A stretch of 64,000 nucleotides of DNA, taken from the NCBI RefSeq assembly GCF_003989665.1, contig NZ_RZIJ01000001.1, forward strand, positions 496,001-560,000, given 5' to 3'. This DNA is from Azospirillum doebereinerae. Its GTDB lineage: Bacteria > Pseudomonadota > Alphaproteobacteria > Azospirillales > Azospirillaceae. Shown here piece by piece: positions 55,086 to 64,000 of this stretch. The translations under genes and the position numbers were made by a program. The notes under the pieces are model-generated. The model was not told where the DNA came from and ran no database searches. It saw only the letters and a list, made by a program, of their open reading frames with translations. Positions within the stretch are counted from its first letter, which is position 1; the number at the start of each line of letters is the position of its first letter.

Positions 55086-55119
55086 GGGCGTATCGGGGAA
55101 TAGGCCCCCCGGTACGCCC
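55086..55119 (+). terminator. Hairpin terminator after the 24-residue peptide
   Basis: GGGCGTATCGGGG pairs with CCCCGGTACGCCC (one G-U pair) across an eight-base loop. There is no U-run. Confidence 0.6.
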
Positions 55120-55188
55120 ACCCCCGATATTGCCCCATCCCGCGCGCCGGTCAAGAGCGCCGATGGACAGTTTCCCGCGACAGCTATG

Positions 55189-56565
55189 TCACGCCCGCTT
55201 CCAAGTGGTTCCCTGCGGGCCGTCCTCCAGGACGATGCCCTGGTCGGCCAGTTCCTTGCGGATGCGGTCGGCTTCCGCGAAGTTCTTGCCCGCCCGCGCC
55301 GCCTTGCGGTCGGCGATCAGCTGCTCCACCGCCGCGTCCGACAACCCGTCCGCCCCGCCCTTCGGCGCCCAGCGGAACCACGCCTCCGGGTCTTGCTGCA
55401 ACAGACCCAACTGCGCGCCGCCAGCCAGCAGCGCGCCCTTGGCCGCCGCCTTTTCGGCGTCGCTCTGCGCCTTGTTCACGGCGGTCGCCAGCTCGTGCAG
55501 GTGGGAAATCGCCAGCGGCGTGTTGAGGTCGTCCTCCAGCGCGGCCAGGACGTCGAACGGCAGATCCGACGCCAAGGGCTCCGGCCCGCCGCGCAGCGCC
55601 TGATACCAGCGGTCCAGCGTGCCCTTGGCCTGCCGGATGCCGTCGCGGGTGAAGTCCAGCGGCTGGCGGTACTGGGCACCCATCAGGGTCAGGCGGATCG
55701 CCTCGCCGGGGAACTCGTCGAGCAGGTCGTGCACGGTGAAGAAGTTGCCGAGCGACTTCGACATCTTCTCGCCCTCGACGGTCACGAAGCCGTTGTGCAC
55801 CCAGGTGCGGGCCAGCGTGTCGGTGCCGTGGGCGCAGCGGCTCTGGGCGATCTCGTTCTCGTGGTGCGGGAAGATCAGATCCAGCCCGCCGCCGTGGATG
55901 TCGAAGGTGACGCCGAGATGCTCCTTGGCCATGGCGGAGCATTCGATGTGCCAGCCCGGACGGCCCCGGCCCCACGGGCTGTCCCAACCCGGCTGGTCGT
56001 CGGCGCTGGGCTTCCACAGGACGAAGTCGGCCGCGTCGCGCTTGTAGGGCGCCACCTCGACCCGCGCGCCGGCGATCATGTCGTCCAGCGAGCGGCGCGA
56101 GAGCTGCCCGTAGCTCGGCATCGACGGCACCGAGAACAACGCATGCCCTTCGGCCGCGTAGGCGTTGCCGCGCTCGATCAGCGTGGCGATCAGCGCGATC
56201 ATGTGGGTGATGTGGTGCGTCGCGCGCGGCTCGATGGTCGGGCGCAACGCGTTCAGCGCGTCCATGTCGGCGTGGAACAGATCGGTGGTGCGCCGGGTCA
56301 GATCGTCGATCGACTCCCCGCTGTCGCGCGAGCGGTCGATGATCTTGTCGTCCACGTCGGTGATGTTGCGGACATAGGTCACCGAGGGGTAGAGCCGCGT
56401 CAGCAGCCGGAACAGCAGGTCGAAGACCACCACCGGCCGGGCGTTGCCGATGTGCGCCGTGTCGTAGACGGTCGGGCCACAGACATACATGCCGACATGG
56501 TCCGGACGAAGCGGCTCGAAGCGCTCCTTGCGGCGGGTCAGCGTGTTGTAGAGGTCCAACGGCAC
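55189..56565 (-). CDS. cysS: Cysteinyl-tRNA synthetase
   Basis: A 458 aa class I synthetase. The HIGH motif is TAHIGNARP, KMSKS is GEKMSKSLGN, and zinc ligands include the cysteine in MYVCGPTVYD, the cysteine in WHIECSAM and HHENE. GTG 56565 is preferred because GGAG lies nine bases upstream and PLDLYNTLTRR is the usual start; an ATG at 56607, inside the end of gltX, is the alternative. It is co-transcribed behind gltX. Confidence 0.94.
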   Translation of the reverse strand: MPLDLYNTLTRRKERFEPLRPDHVGMYVCGPTVYDTAHIGNARPVVVFDLLFRLLTRLYPSVTYVRNITDVDDKIIDRSRDSGESIDDLTRRTTDLFHADMDALNALRPTIEPRATHHITHMIALIATLIERGNAYAAEGHALFSVPSMPSYGQLSRRSLDDMIAGARVEVAPYKRDAADFVLWKPSADDQPGWDSPWGRGRPGWHIECSAMAKEHLGVTFDIHGGGLDLIFPHHENEIAQSRCAHGTDTLARTWVHNGFVTVEGEKMSKSLGNFFTVHDLLDEFPGEAIRLTLMGAQYRQPLDFTRDGIRQAKGTLDRWYQALRGGPEPLASDLPFDVLAALEDDLNTPLAISHLHELATAVNKAQSDAEKAAAKGALLAGGAQLGLLQQDPEAWFRWAPKGGADGLSDAAVEQLIADRKAARAGKNFAEADRIRKELADQGIVLEDGPQGTTWKRA

Positions 56566-56590
56566 GGTGCAAATCTCCGAAGACAGGGGT

Positions 56591-57934
56591 TCAGGCGGTC
56601 TCGCCATTTAGGCGGCGCAAGGCGCGCGCGCGCCCGATCAGGGGTAGCAGGTTCTTCAATTCCGGTCCATGGTCGCGGCCGGTCAGCGCCCGGCGCAGAG
56701 GGAGGAAAAGCTCCTTGCCCTTGCGTCCCGTCGCCCCCTTCACGGCGGCGGTCCACGCCCCCCAGGTGCCGAGATCCCACGGCTCCTCGGGCAGCAGCGC
56801 GGCGGCTTGGGCCAGGAAGGCGGCGTCCTCGACCAGCGGGGTCACCGGCGCGTGGGTCACCGCCCACCAGTCGGCCGCGTCCGCCAGCCGGGCGAGGTTC
56901 GGGCGCACCGCCTCCCAGAAGGCGGCGTCGGCCCCGGCCAGCCCCAGCGCCGCCAGCTTGTCCGCCACCCGCTCGAACGGCGTCAGGTGCAGGAGGCGGG
57001 CGTTCAGGCGGGCGAGATCCTCGGGGTCGAATTTCGGCGTGGCGCGCGAGACCTTGGACAGGTCGAACTCCGCCACCAGTTCGTCCAGGGTCAACCGCGC
57101 CTCGACGGGGTCCGAGGTGCCGAGCTTGGCGAGCAGGCTCGACAGCGCCATCGGCTCGATCCCGTCGTCGTCGCGCAGGCTGCCGATGGACAGGCTGCCC
57201 AGCCGCTTCGACAGCCCCTGCCCGCCCGCGTCGGTCAGCAGCGGCAGGTGGGCGAAGCCGGGGACGGCGGCGCCCAGCGCCTCGAAGATCTGGATCTGCA
57301 CGGCCGTGTTGGCAACGTGGTCCTCGCCCCGGATGATGTGGGTGATGGCGAAATCGGCGTCGTCCACCACGCTGGTCAGCGTGTAGAGCGGGCGCCCGTC
57401 CTCGCGGATCAGCACGGGATCGCTCAGCGCCGCGCCATCGAACCGCACCGGGCCGCGCACAAGGTCGGTCCACTCGACCGGGGTCGCGGTCAGCTTGAAG
57501 CGCCAGTGCAGCTTGCGCCCCTCCCCCTCCAGCCGCGCGCGATCGGCGTCGGTCAGGCGCAGGGCGGCGCGGTCGTAGAGCGGCGGGCGGCCCTGCGACA
57601 CCAAGCTGGCGCGCTTGAGGCTCAACTCCTCCGGCGTCTCGTAGCAGGGGTAGAGCCGGCCGGCGGCCTTCAACGCGGCGGCGGCCTCGTCATAGCGCGG
57701 GTATCGGTCGCTCTCACGGGCGAAGCGGTCCCAGTCCAGACCCAGCCAGGTCAGATCCCGCGCGATGCCGTCGGCGAACTCCTGGGTCGAGCGCTCCTCG
57801 TCCGTGTCGTCGAGCCGGAACAGGAAGGTTCCACCGGTCTTGCGCGCGAACAGCCAGTTCACGAGCGCCAGACGGACGTTGCCGACGTGGATGCGGCCGG
57901 TCGGGCTGGGGGCGAAACGGACGGCGGTGGACAT
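56591..57934 (-). CDS. gltX: Glutamyl-tRNA synthetase
   Basis: A 447 aa class I synthetase. [13 protein letters not shown] carries the HIGH-type motif as HVGN and [14 protein letters not shown] carries the KMSKS-type motif. The anticodon-binding C-terminal half is alpha-helical, as in bacterial GluRS. Alphaproteobacteria often have two gltX genes, and this could be either. ATG 57934 gives the family length. Confidence 0.93.
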   Translation of the reverse strand: MSTAVRFAPSPTGRIHVGNVRLALVNWLFARKTGGTFLFRLDDTDEERSTQEFADGIARDLTWLGLDWDRFARESDRYPRYDEAAAALKAAGRLYPCYETPEELSLKRASLVSQGRPPLYDRAALRLTDADRARLEGEGRKLHWRFKLTATPVEWTDLVRGPVRFDGAALSDPVLIREDGRPLYTLTSVVDDADFAITHIIRGEDHVANTAVQIQIFEALGAAVPGFAHLPLLTDAGGQGLSKRLGSLSIGSLRDDDGIEPMALSSLLAKLGTSDPVEARLTLDELVAEFDLSKVSRATPKFDPEDLARLNARLLHLTPFERVADKLAALGLAGADAAFWEAVRPNLARLADAADWWAVTHAPVTPLVEDAAFLAQAAALLPEEPWDLGTWGAWTAAVKGATGRKGKELFLPLRRALTGRDHGPELKNLLPLIGRARALRRLNGETA

Positions 57935-58096
57935 GGGACGGATCGGCTCGCTTGGGAAGGGGAAGCGGCCAGTCCTAGCACGGCGCGCCACGCTTCGAAA
58001 GCCACGCGGAGGAAGAGGGGTTGCAGGACCCGTAGGCGGACAACCGGCCATCGGGTATTTTGCGCCCAACACTCCAACTCACTGGGAAGCGAGACC

Positions 58097-58765
58097 ATGA
58101 CCGGAAAGACCATGCGCATCGGCGTCGTGCTGGCGGGCTGCGGCGTCTATGACGGATCCGAGATACACGAAGCCGTCTGCACCCTGCTGGCGATCAGCCG
58201 GGCCGGGGCGGAGGCCGTCTGCTACGCCCCCGACATCGATCAGGCCCACGTCGTCGACCATCGGACCGGCCAGGAGAGCGGCGAGACCCGCAACGTCTTG
58301 GTCGAATCCGCCCGCATCGCCCGTGGCAAAATTCAGCCGCTCTCCGCCTTCACCGCCGAGGCGGTGGACGCGCTGGTCATCCCCGGCGGCTTCGGCGCTG
58401 CGAAGAACCTCAGCGACTTCGCCTTCAAGGGGGCGGACTGCACGGTCAACCCGGAGGTCGTCGCGGCGGTGGCCCTCCTGCGCGCCGCCGGCAAGCCGAT
58501 CGGCGCGCTCTGCATCGCACCGACTATCCTCGCGGCGCTGCTGGGCCAGCAGGGCGTCGAATTGACCATCGGCCAGGACACCGAGACCGCCGCCGCCGTG
58601 GAAAAGCTGGGTGCCCGGCACCGCGCCACCGCCGCCGGCGAGGTGGTGATCGACGAGGCGCTGAAGGTGGTGACCTCCCCCTGCTACATGCTGGAGTCCA
58701 CTCTGGCCGAGATCGCCGAGGGAGCAGAAAATACAGTCAAGGCCCTGATCACACTGGCTCGCTGA
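58097..58765 (+). CDS. elbB: ElbB/DJ-1 superfamily glyoxalase-like protein
   Basis: A 222 aa protein of the DJ-1/PfpI fold, ElbB subgroup. GVVLAGCGVYDGSEIHEAVC, IPGGFGAAKNLSDFA, and the nucleophile elbow IGALCIAPTIL with its cysteine are characteristic. E. coli ElbB has glyoxalase activity and was named for an effect on isoprenoid yields; the physiological role is unclear. A single-gene unit followed by a palindrome. Confidence 0.9.
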   Translation: MTGKTMRIGVVLAGCGVYDGSEIHEAVCTLLAISRAGAEAVCYAPDIDQAHVVDHRTGQESGETRNVLVESARIARGKIQPLSAFTAEAVDALVIPGGFGAAKNLSDFAFKGADCTVNPEVVAAVALLRAAGKPIGALCIAPTILAALLGQQGVELTIGQDTETAAAVEKLGARHRATAAGEVVIDEALKVVTSPCYMLESTLAEIAEGAENTVKALITLAR

Positions 58766-58785
58766 CGGTCAAGCCCAAGCATCGA

Positions 58786-58805
58786 AAGAGGTAGATCTAC
58801 CTCTT
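58786..58805. promoter_or_regulatory. 20 bp perfect palindrome
   Basis: AAGAGGTAGATCTACCTCTT, between elbB and the Ntn hydrolase gene, 85 bases before the latter start. It could be an operator for the downstream gene or a weak terminator of elbB. Confidence 0.5.
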
Positions 58806-58890
58806 CTTGCGCAAAGCGCTGGCAAGAGTTCGTTAACCGTCCTCGCCCACCCTTGCCCTCAGTTCCGTTTTTCTTGAGACGAGGGTGGCG

Positions 58891-59460
58891 ATGACCTGCA
58901 TTGTGGGCTTGGTGGACGGCGATCGTGTGTGGATGGGCGGCGACAGCGCCGGGGTGAACGGGCTGGACATCACGGTCCGCGCCGACACGAAGGTGTTTCG
59001 CAACGGCGATTGCCTGATCGGCTTCACCAGTTCCTTCCGCATGGGCCAGTTGCTGCATTACCGGCTGGAGCCGCCGCCGCGCGAGCCGGACCTCGACCTC
59101 TTCCGCTACATGGTGGTCGATTTCGTCGATGCCGTGCGCGGCTGCCTGAAGGACGGCGGCTACGCCCACCGCTCCAACGAGGTCGAGACCGGCGGCACCT
59201 TCATGGTCGGCTGCGAGGGCCGCCTGTTCACCGTGCAGTCCGATTATCAGGTCGGCGAGGCGGTGCGCGGCTACCACGCCATCGGCTGCGGCGCCGACTA
59301 CGCGCTGGGCTCGCTCGCCTCCACCGCCGGGCTGGCTCCGGAGGAACGCCTGTTGAAGGCCCTGGAATGCGCCGAGCTGTTCAACGGCGGCGTCCGCGCT
59401 CCCTTCACCATCCAGTCGGCGGCGCGGCGCCCGCATCTGGCCCTCACCGAAGCTGCTTAA
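58891..59460 (+). CDS. Proteasome-like Ntn hydrolase
   Basis: A 189 aa protein starting MTCIVGLVDGDRVWMGGDSAG. Removal of Met would expose Thr1; Asp then falls at 17 (GGDSAG) and Lys at 33 (ADTKVF), the exact T1/D17/K33 numbering of proteasome beta subunits. It is not HslV (no partner HslU gene, different sequence) and is shorter than Anbu. Similar proteins are, from memory, scattered in bacteria and phages with unknown function. ATG 58891 is chosen over the GTG at 58885 because it exposes the threonine. Confidence 0.8.
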   Translation: MTCIVGLVDGDRVWMGGDSAGVNGLDITVRADTKVFRNGDCLIGFTSSFRMGQLLHYRLEPPPREPDLDLFRYMVVDFVDAVRGCLKDGGYAHRSNEVETGGTFMVGCEGRLFTVQSDYQVGEAVRGYHAIGCGADYALGSLASTAGLAPEERLLKALECAELFNGGVRAPFTIQSAARRPHLALTEAA

Positions 59461-59585
59461 GGGTCTAAATTTTTAAAGACCAGCCCCAAGTCCAGACTCG
59501 CCATCCAAAGCACCCTGGCGTATGTACCCTCGTCCCGCCGCAGAGCGGGACCAGGGGAAAACCATAAATTCTTTGGGTGTATGAG

Positions 59586-59810
59586 ATGACGGACCAAGCT
59601 GTCAGTGCCGATGCTTACCTTGGAGAAGACGAAAACCCCGCCGGGTTGCTGAGCAACTGGGGAAACTCTCCGTATGTCGTGTTTCCGGCGATGATCCTGA
59701 TCCTGATCATGCCGTTGGCGATCCTGTTCCACCCGACCTGGATCGTCCTGCCGGCCGTGTTGGGAGCCTTCAGCATGATCGCGATCATCATTCGCATGAC
59801 GCTGGGCTGA
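59586..59810 (+). CDS. Small membrane protein with two helices
   Basis: A 74 aa protein, not recognised. A polar acidic N-terminus (DAYLGEDENPAGLLSNWG) leads to two hydrophobic helices, FPAMILILIMPLAILF and IVLPAVLGAFSMIAII. The hairpin GTCCCGC/GCGGGAC at 59532-59551 lies upstream. It is likely an inner-membrane protein with both ends on one side. No strong ribosome site precedes ATG 59586. Confidence 0.65.
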   Translation: MTDQAVSADAYLGEDENPAGLLSNWGNSPYVVFPAMILILIMPLAILFHPTWIVLPAVLGAFSMIAIIIRMTLG

Positions 59811-59873
59811 AACGCCGATCGCGGGCGAAGGGAAAGCGCCTCCCTTCGTCCGCACGCGCATCGCCAACCCGGA

Positions 59874-59975
59874 TCAAGCGATGCCGATAAAACGGCGTTC
59901 GGCCATGGCGTCGATTTCCGGGGCGAGACCGTTTTTATAAAGCCTCTCAGCGGCATCCAGGGCCGGAAGCCGCAT
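59874..59975 (-). CDS. Possible 33-residue protein or gene remnant
   Basis: A minus-strand frame reads MRLPALDAAERLYKNGLA then PEIDAMAERRFIGIA. Its amino-acid content is protein-like, unlike most chance frames in this DNA, but there is no ribosome site and no family. It may be the tail of a lost gene. The rest of 59811-60137 shows no gene; 60010-60137 is AT-richer and should carry the promoter of the next gene. Confidence 0.3.
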   Translation of the reverse strand: MRLPALDAAERLYKNGLAPEIDAMAERRFIGIA

Positions 59976-60137
59976 TGCGCGCCCAAACGGCGGCGACGGC
60001 GCGAGAGCCACACCCCCCTCATCCCCCAAATTAATTCGTTCTAAAACTAAGCTCTACTGGCGATTGCGAAAATTCTGCGAAATTAACGTCTGGTAAAGGC
60101 TATCGGTATCAACCTGTCGGACGCGGGATATATCTTC

Positions 60138-61118
60138 ATGCGGGGGCATTCCATGTATTACGCGGAGCTGTCCGGGCCGACCGGAAAAACCAACGTTTTA
60201 TCCAACGCCGCTGCCACCGGTACGGCGAAAAAGACCTCGACCGAGGCCAAAAGCGACGCCAAGACGGATGTCGCCGAGAAGATCGGCAACCTCTCCAACG
60301 CGCCGGCCTACACGATCAGCGAATCGATGGAATCGCTGCTCGACAGCCTCTCCGGCCAGGGCGCCAAGGACGCCGCCAAGAACGCGGGCGGCGGCGGCAC
60401 CGGCAAGAGCCTCGACCGCGCCAAGGAGGCGCAGGGGCTGATGCAGAGCGCGCTCGATCACGGCAAGGGCCTCGCCGATGTGTTCGGCAGCGCCATCGAC
60501 ACGATGAAGCAAGGGCTGGGCGACATCCTGGGCTCGCTGGGCGTGCCGCAGAACCGCATCGACGACGCCACCGCCGGTTTCGGCGACGCGATGAAGTCGA
60601 AGCTGGGCGACATGGACTTCAGCGGCATGGCGGTGGACATGCAGACCGCCCGGTCGCAATGGTCCATCGAATCGCACGGCATCGAGCTGAGCATTCAGGA
60701 CGGCGACCGCAAGGTGCAGATCTCCTTCGCGAAGTCGACGCTGGACTTCCGCAAGGACGAGGCGCGGCTCCAGGCCGGCGGCGGACAGGGCATGGGGTTC
60801 AGCGCCTCCACCACGACGGCGACCGGCAAGTCGACCGGCATGATCGTCCGCGCCGAAGGCTTCAGCGACGACGAGATCAAAAACATCCTCGGCAAGCTGA
60901 ACGACATGGCGTCGAAGGCCGGCGGCGACGGGCTTAAGGGCCTCGCGGTGCTGAAACCGACCACCGGCAAGGACGGCGTCACCCACCTGAAGCTCGACAT
61001 GTCGGTGCCGGTTCCGGGCCTGACCGACGGCAAGTCCGCCGCCACGGCCAGCGCCTCCACCGGTGCCACGGCCGCCGCCACCGGCGCCAAGGCCCAGAGC
61101 GTCGATCTCACCGCCTGA
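60138..61118 (+). CDS. Unrecognised 326-residue protein, Gly/Ala/Lys-rich
   Basis: A soluble protein with no signal peptide or membrane helix. Residues about 1-110 are low-complexity and Ala/Thr/Lys/Gly-rich; the middle has helical segments (DVFGSAIDTMKQGLGDILGS, LGVPQNRIDDATAGFGDAMK). Then comes a beta-strand-rich part (WSIESHGIELSIQDGDRKVQ) with a second helical piece, FSDDEIKNILGKLNDMASKA. The C-terminus is again Ala/Thr-rich. An ATG 15 bases downstream (60153), behind GCGGGGGC, may be the real start. No function can be assigned. Confidence 0.75.
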   Translation: MRGHSMYYAELSGPTGKTNVLSNAAATGTAKKTSTEAKSDAKTDVAEKIGNLSNAPAYTISESMESLLDSLSGQGAKDAAKNAGGGGTGKSLDRAKEAQGLMQSALDHGKGLADVFGSAIDTMKQGLGDILGSLGVPQNRIDDATAGFGDAMKSKLGDMDFSGMAVDMQTARSQWSIESHGIELSIQDGDRKVQISFAKSTLDFRKDEARLQAGGGQGMGFSASTTTATGKSTGMIVRAEGFSDDEIKNILGKLNDMASKAGGDGLKGLAVLKPTTGKDGVTHLKLDMSVPVPGLTDGKSAATASASTGATAAATGAKAQSVDLTA

Positions 61119-61242
61119 GATTGTCCCAGCAGCGGGGTGGTTCCAGACCGGACCGGCGCTTGCGGCGCCGGTCGGTCTTCTCTACAAGCGAAAGGGCGAC
61201 GCTCCGGCGGGCGCGAGGCCATCCGCTCCACGGGACACCGTC

Positions 61243-61653
61243 ATGACCGACCGCGACACCCTGCTGGCTCTCAACCAAGCGTTCTACCGGGCCTTCACGA
61301 ACCGCGACATCGCCGCCATGGAATCGCTGTGGGCGGACCGGCTGCCCGTGTCCTGCATCCATCCCGGCTGGGCCGCCCTGTTCGGCCGCGACGCGGTGCT
61401 GACCAGTTGGCGCGACGTGCTGCGCACGCCGACCGGCGTGACCGCGCACGCCCGCAACGAGCGGGTGACCCTGCACGGCGACACCGCGCTGGTGCTCTGC
61501 GAGGAGATGCTGGGCGGCGCCACCCTGGCCGCGACCAACCTGTTCGCGCGCGAGGACGGGGCTTGGCGTCTCGTCCACCACCAGGCCGGCCCCATCGCCC
61601 AGACCCGCGCCGACGTGGAACGCCCCGACGCCCCGCCCCGACGCCTGCACTGA
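61243..61653 (+). CDS. SnoaL/NTF2-like protein
   Basis: A 136 aa protein with the NTF2-like cone fold: NQAFYRAFTNRDIAAMESLW, HPGWAALFGRDAVLTSWRDV, a VTLHGDTALVLCEEML strand and WRLVHHQAGPI at the end. The family includes small enzymes and binding proteins acting on varied ligands. A single-gene unit. Confidence 0.82.
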   Translation: MTDRDTLLALNQAFYRAFTNRDIAAMESLWADRLPVSCIHPGWAALFGRDAVLTSWRDVLRTPTGVTAHARNERVTLHGDTALVLCEEMLGGATLAATNLFAREDGAWRLVHHQAGPIAQTRADVERPDAPPRRLH

Positions 61654-61940
61654 CCCCTGTTCGACGCGAGGCCTCTCTGCGTGACGGTCCGCGTCCTCCG
61701 GCGACGTGGCGGGCCTTCCGCGCACCGGTCGAACAGTGCAAAGCGCCCTTTCCAGCGTGAGGTCTCTTTCAGATCCTCCAAGAGGAAATCGAATAAACTT
61801 ATAAAATTCGATAAATTTAGCGAATAATTTTTCCTGCCTGCCGTTAGGAATTTTTAATTCACTTGCTGTATCCGAAAACATCTCGCCGAAAGAGCAGGCG
61901 GCCGACAAAGCGCCGCTTTGGGATACACAGGAGCCATGAT

Positions 61941-63956
61941 ATGCCGACCTTCTTGACCTCGCTGCGCATCGGTCCGCGTATCGCCCTTGGCTTCACCTCC
62001 GTCATCCTGCTGTCTCTGCTCCTGATCGGGGTGGTGTGGGTCAAACTGAACGGGATCGAGACGAGCTTCAGCGAATTCTCCCGGATCAACAGCACCAGCC
62101 TCCTCGTCCGGGACGTGGAAACCAAGGCCAAGGAATCCGGAATCCGCATCGGCGATGTCATCATCGCCCAGAGCGACGAGACCAGGGACAAGCTGCGGGA
62201 GATCAACCAGGATTGGCGGCGGTCGATCGACACCGCCAAGAGCGCGATCACCGACCCGGACTGGTCGACGCTGTTCGCCGCCGTGGTCGACGCGGAAAAA
62301 ACATACGCGAATTATGTCCAGAGCGTCGACGCCGGCCTGAAGGAGCGTGAGCGCATCATCAACGACGTGCTGGCGCCGACCGACACGCGCATCCGCCAGA
62401 TGCTGACCGAGATCGTGGGCGAGATGCAGGCCGCCGGACACCAGGAGTCCGTCGCCGCCGTCGCCGCCGCGCAGGACCATCTGCTGCGTGGGCAACTCTA
62501 CGTGTACAAGTTCCTGACGACGAACGAAGCGTCGGAAATGATGCTCTCGGCCATCGAGTTGGACGCCCTGCGCGAGCCGCTCGAACGGCTGGAGCGCCTT
62601 GAAACGGAAGCGCCGCAACTTCTGGAGAAGCTGCACGCGATCGAGGCGGACGTCGCGACCTACACCGTGGCGACCGTGACACTCGAAAAGGTGGTCGCGC
62701 AGCGCATCGCCGACACCAAAGCCATGGCGGAGAACCGCCAGTTGATCCAGGACACCATCGCGGCCATCCGGTCCAGCCAGGAGCAGGCCATGGCCGGCTC
62801 CCACGCGGCCGCCATGGAGGACGTGGTGTCCACCCGCCAGACCATGATCGCCATCTCGCTGATTTCCCTGGCGATCGGCGCCGCCATCTCGTTGGCCCTG
62901 ACCCGCGGCATCACCCGCCCGGTCAACGCGATGACCGATGCCATGGGGCGCCTCGCCGGCGGCGACACCACGGTCGAGGTTCCGGCCCATGGCCGGCGGG
63001 ACGAGATCGGCGCGATGGCCGCCGCCGTCGTCGTCTTCAAGGCCAACGCCATCGAGCGCCTTCGCATCGAGGCCGAACAGGACGCGGAACGGACGGTCAA
63101 GGAACGGCGCACGGCCGAGATGGATCGCCTCGTCAAGGGCTTCGACGCGACGGTGAGCCGCGTGCTGGGCAACGTCGCCTCCTCCGCCACCGAACTGAGC
63201 CACACCGCCGGGTCGATGGCGACGCTGGCCGAACGGACCAACCTCCAGTCGACCGCGTCGGCCGCCGCCGCCGAGCAGACGACCGCCAACGTCCAGACGG
63301 TCGCCGCCGCCACCGAGGAGATGGCGGCGTCGATCCAGGAGATCGGCCGGCAGATTTCCCAATCCACCGCCATCACCACCCAGGCCACCCGTCAGGCCCA
63401 GGAGACGACCGAACAGGTGCGTGGGCTGGCGCTGGCCACCGACCGCATCGGCGAGGTGGTGAAGCTCATCCAGGACATCGCCAGCCAAACGAATCTGCTG
63501 GCGCTGAACGCCACCATCGAAGCCGCGCGCGCCGGGGAGGCCGGCAAGGGGTTCGCGGTGGTGGCCAGCGAGGTGAAGCAGCTCGCCAACCAGACCGCCA
63601 AGGCGACGGAGGAGATCGCCCAGCACATCGCCGGCGTCCAGGGCGCGACGCAGGCGACCGTGTCGGCCATCGACGGCATCGGCCAGACCATCACGACGAT
63701 CAACCAGATCACCTCGACGATCGCCGCCGCCGTCGAGGAGCAGAACGCGACCACCGGGGAGATCGCCCGCAACGTTCAGCAGGCGGCGCAGGGCACCCAG
63801 GACGTGAGCACCAACGTCGCGCAGGTGAATCAGGCGGCAACCCAGACCGGAACCGCGGCGGCCCAGGTTCTCGACGCCTCGAACGCGCTGTCGCGGCAGG
63901 CGGAAACCCTCCGTCACGAGGTCGAGACCTTCCTCGCCGACGTCCGGGCCGCCTGA
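61941..63956 (+). CDS. Methyl-accepting chemotaxis protein
   Basis: A 671 aa chemoreceptor. The first membrane helix is at about 15-35, a helical periplasmic sensor follows to about 300, the second helix is at about 300-320, and HAMP follows. The signalling domain tip is [20 protein letters not shown], then [20 protein letters not shown]. The sensor is larger than in the receptor at 51180-52877 and not of the same sequence. AGGAG precedes ATG 61941; the AT-rich gap 61780-61860 should hold the promoter. The last 44 bases of the window carry nothing recognisable. Confidence 0.93.
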   Translation: MPTFLTSLRIGPRIALGFTSVILLSLLLIGVVWVKLNGIETSFSEFSRINSTSLLVRDVETKAKESGIRIGDVIIAQSDETRDKLREINQDWRRSIDTAKSAITDPDWSTLFAAVVDAEKTYANYVQSVDAGLKERERIINDVLAPTDTRIRQMLTEIVGEMQAAGHQESVAAVAAAQDHLLRGQLYVYKFLTTNEASEMMLSAIELDALREPLERLERLETEAPQLLEKLHAIEADVATYTVATVTLEKVVAQRIADTKAMAENRQLIQDTIAAIRSSQEQAMAGSHAAAMEDVVSTRQTMIAISLISLAIGAAISLALTRGITRPVNAMTDAMGRLAGGDTTVEVPAHGRRDEIGAMAAAVVVFKANAIERLRIEAEQDAERTVKERRTAEMDRLVKGFDATVSRVLGNVASSATELSHTAGSMATLAERTNLQSTASAAAAEQTTANVQTVAAATEEMAASIQEIGRQISQSTAITTQATRQAQETTEQVRGLALATDRIGEVVKLIQDIASQTNLLALNATIEAARAGEAGKGFAVVASEVKQLANQTAKATEEIAQHIAGVQGATQATVSAIDGIGQTITTINQITSTIAAAVEEQNATTGEIARNVQQAAQGTQDVSTNVAQVNQAATQTGTAAAQVLDASNALSRQAETLRHEVETFLADVRAA

Positions 63957-64000
63957 GATGCAACACAGGCCGGCCGGTGCGCCGTCCTCCTGGATGTCTT

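Overview
The window is GC-rich bacterial chromosome with the gene content of an alphaproteobacterium, most probably Rhodospirillales and Azospirillum-like. Supporting signs are a RegB/RegA redox two-component pair, sdhC-sdhD-sdhA-sdhB in that order, a DUF1127 gene, a DUF4170 gene, a Fur without the structural CxxC, the conserved alphaproteobacterial S24/HTH regulator and two chemoreceptors. The assignment rests on remembered family features and was not searched.

Region by region: 1-7.2 kb holds regB (start cut off), regA, a di-haem cytochrome c peroxidase, a cytochrome b561, DUF4170, a metallophosphoesterase and a GGDEF/EAL protein. 7.4-10.9 kb (minus strand) is phage block A: two small proteins, a T7-type portal, a Bbp19-like protein and a scaffold. 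11.1-18.7 kb is host DNA: S24 regulator, class IV aminotransferase, succinate dehydrogenase, and an aspartate-semialdehyde dehydrogenase homologue that lacks its catalytic residues. 18.8-28.1 kb (minus strand) is phage block B: capsid, small structural protein, fibre, tail tube A, tail tube B, internal protein, pectate-lyase-like spike and large terminase. 28.4-36.5 kb holds fur, sodC, a DEAD-box helicase, a GST and the ugpBAEC glycerol-phosphate importer. 36.9-47.9 kb holds a hybrid kinase, a SprT-like protease, a Bcr-type efflux pump, MgtC, an ornithine/lysine decarboxylase with a structured leader, DUF1127, and small housekeeping genes (DUF971, Trm112, Lon-N, YbbN, ProX-like editing). 48.1-54.9 kb holds tRNA-Gly, an RraA-like protein, an AEC carrier, a chemoreceptor and tctBA. 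55-64 kb holds a 24-residue hydrophobic peptide, cysS, gltX, elbB, a proteasome-like Ntn hydrolase, small unknowns and a second chemoreceptor.

The most unusual feature is the pair of phage blocks. Together they make an almost complete T7-like podovirus particle and packaging set, but no integrase, replication, small terminase or recognised holin genes are visible. The set is cut between scaffold and capsid, and about 8 kb of core metabolic genes lie between the blocks. This could be a domesticated particle, such as a podovirus-derived gene transfer agent, or a decayed and rearranged prophage; the sequence alone does not decide. Other points of interest are the ASADH pseudoenzyme, a probable translated attenuator ahead of the ornithine decarboxylase, a stand-alone proteasome-like hydrolase with an exact T1/D17/K33 pattern, a toxin-like 24-residue peptide, and three copies of a 112-114 bp palindromic intergenic repeat.
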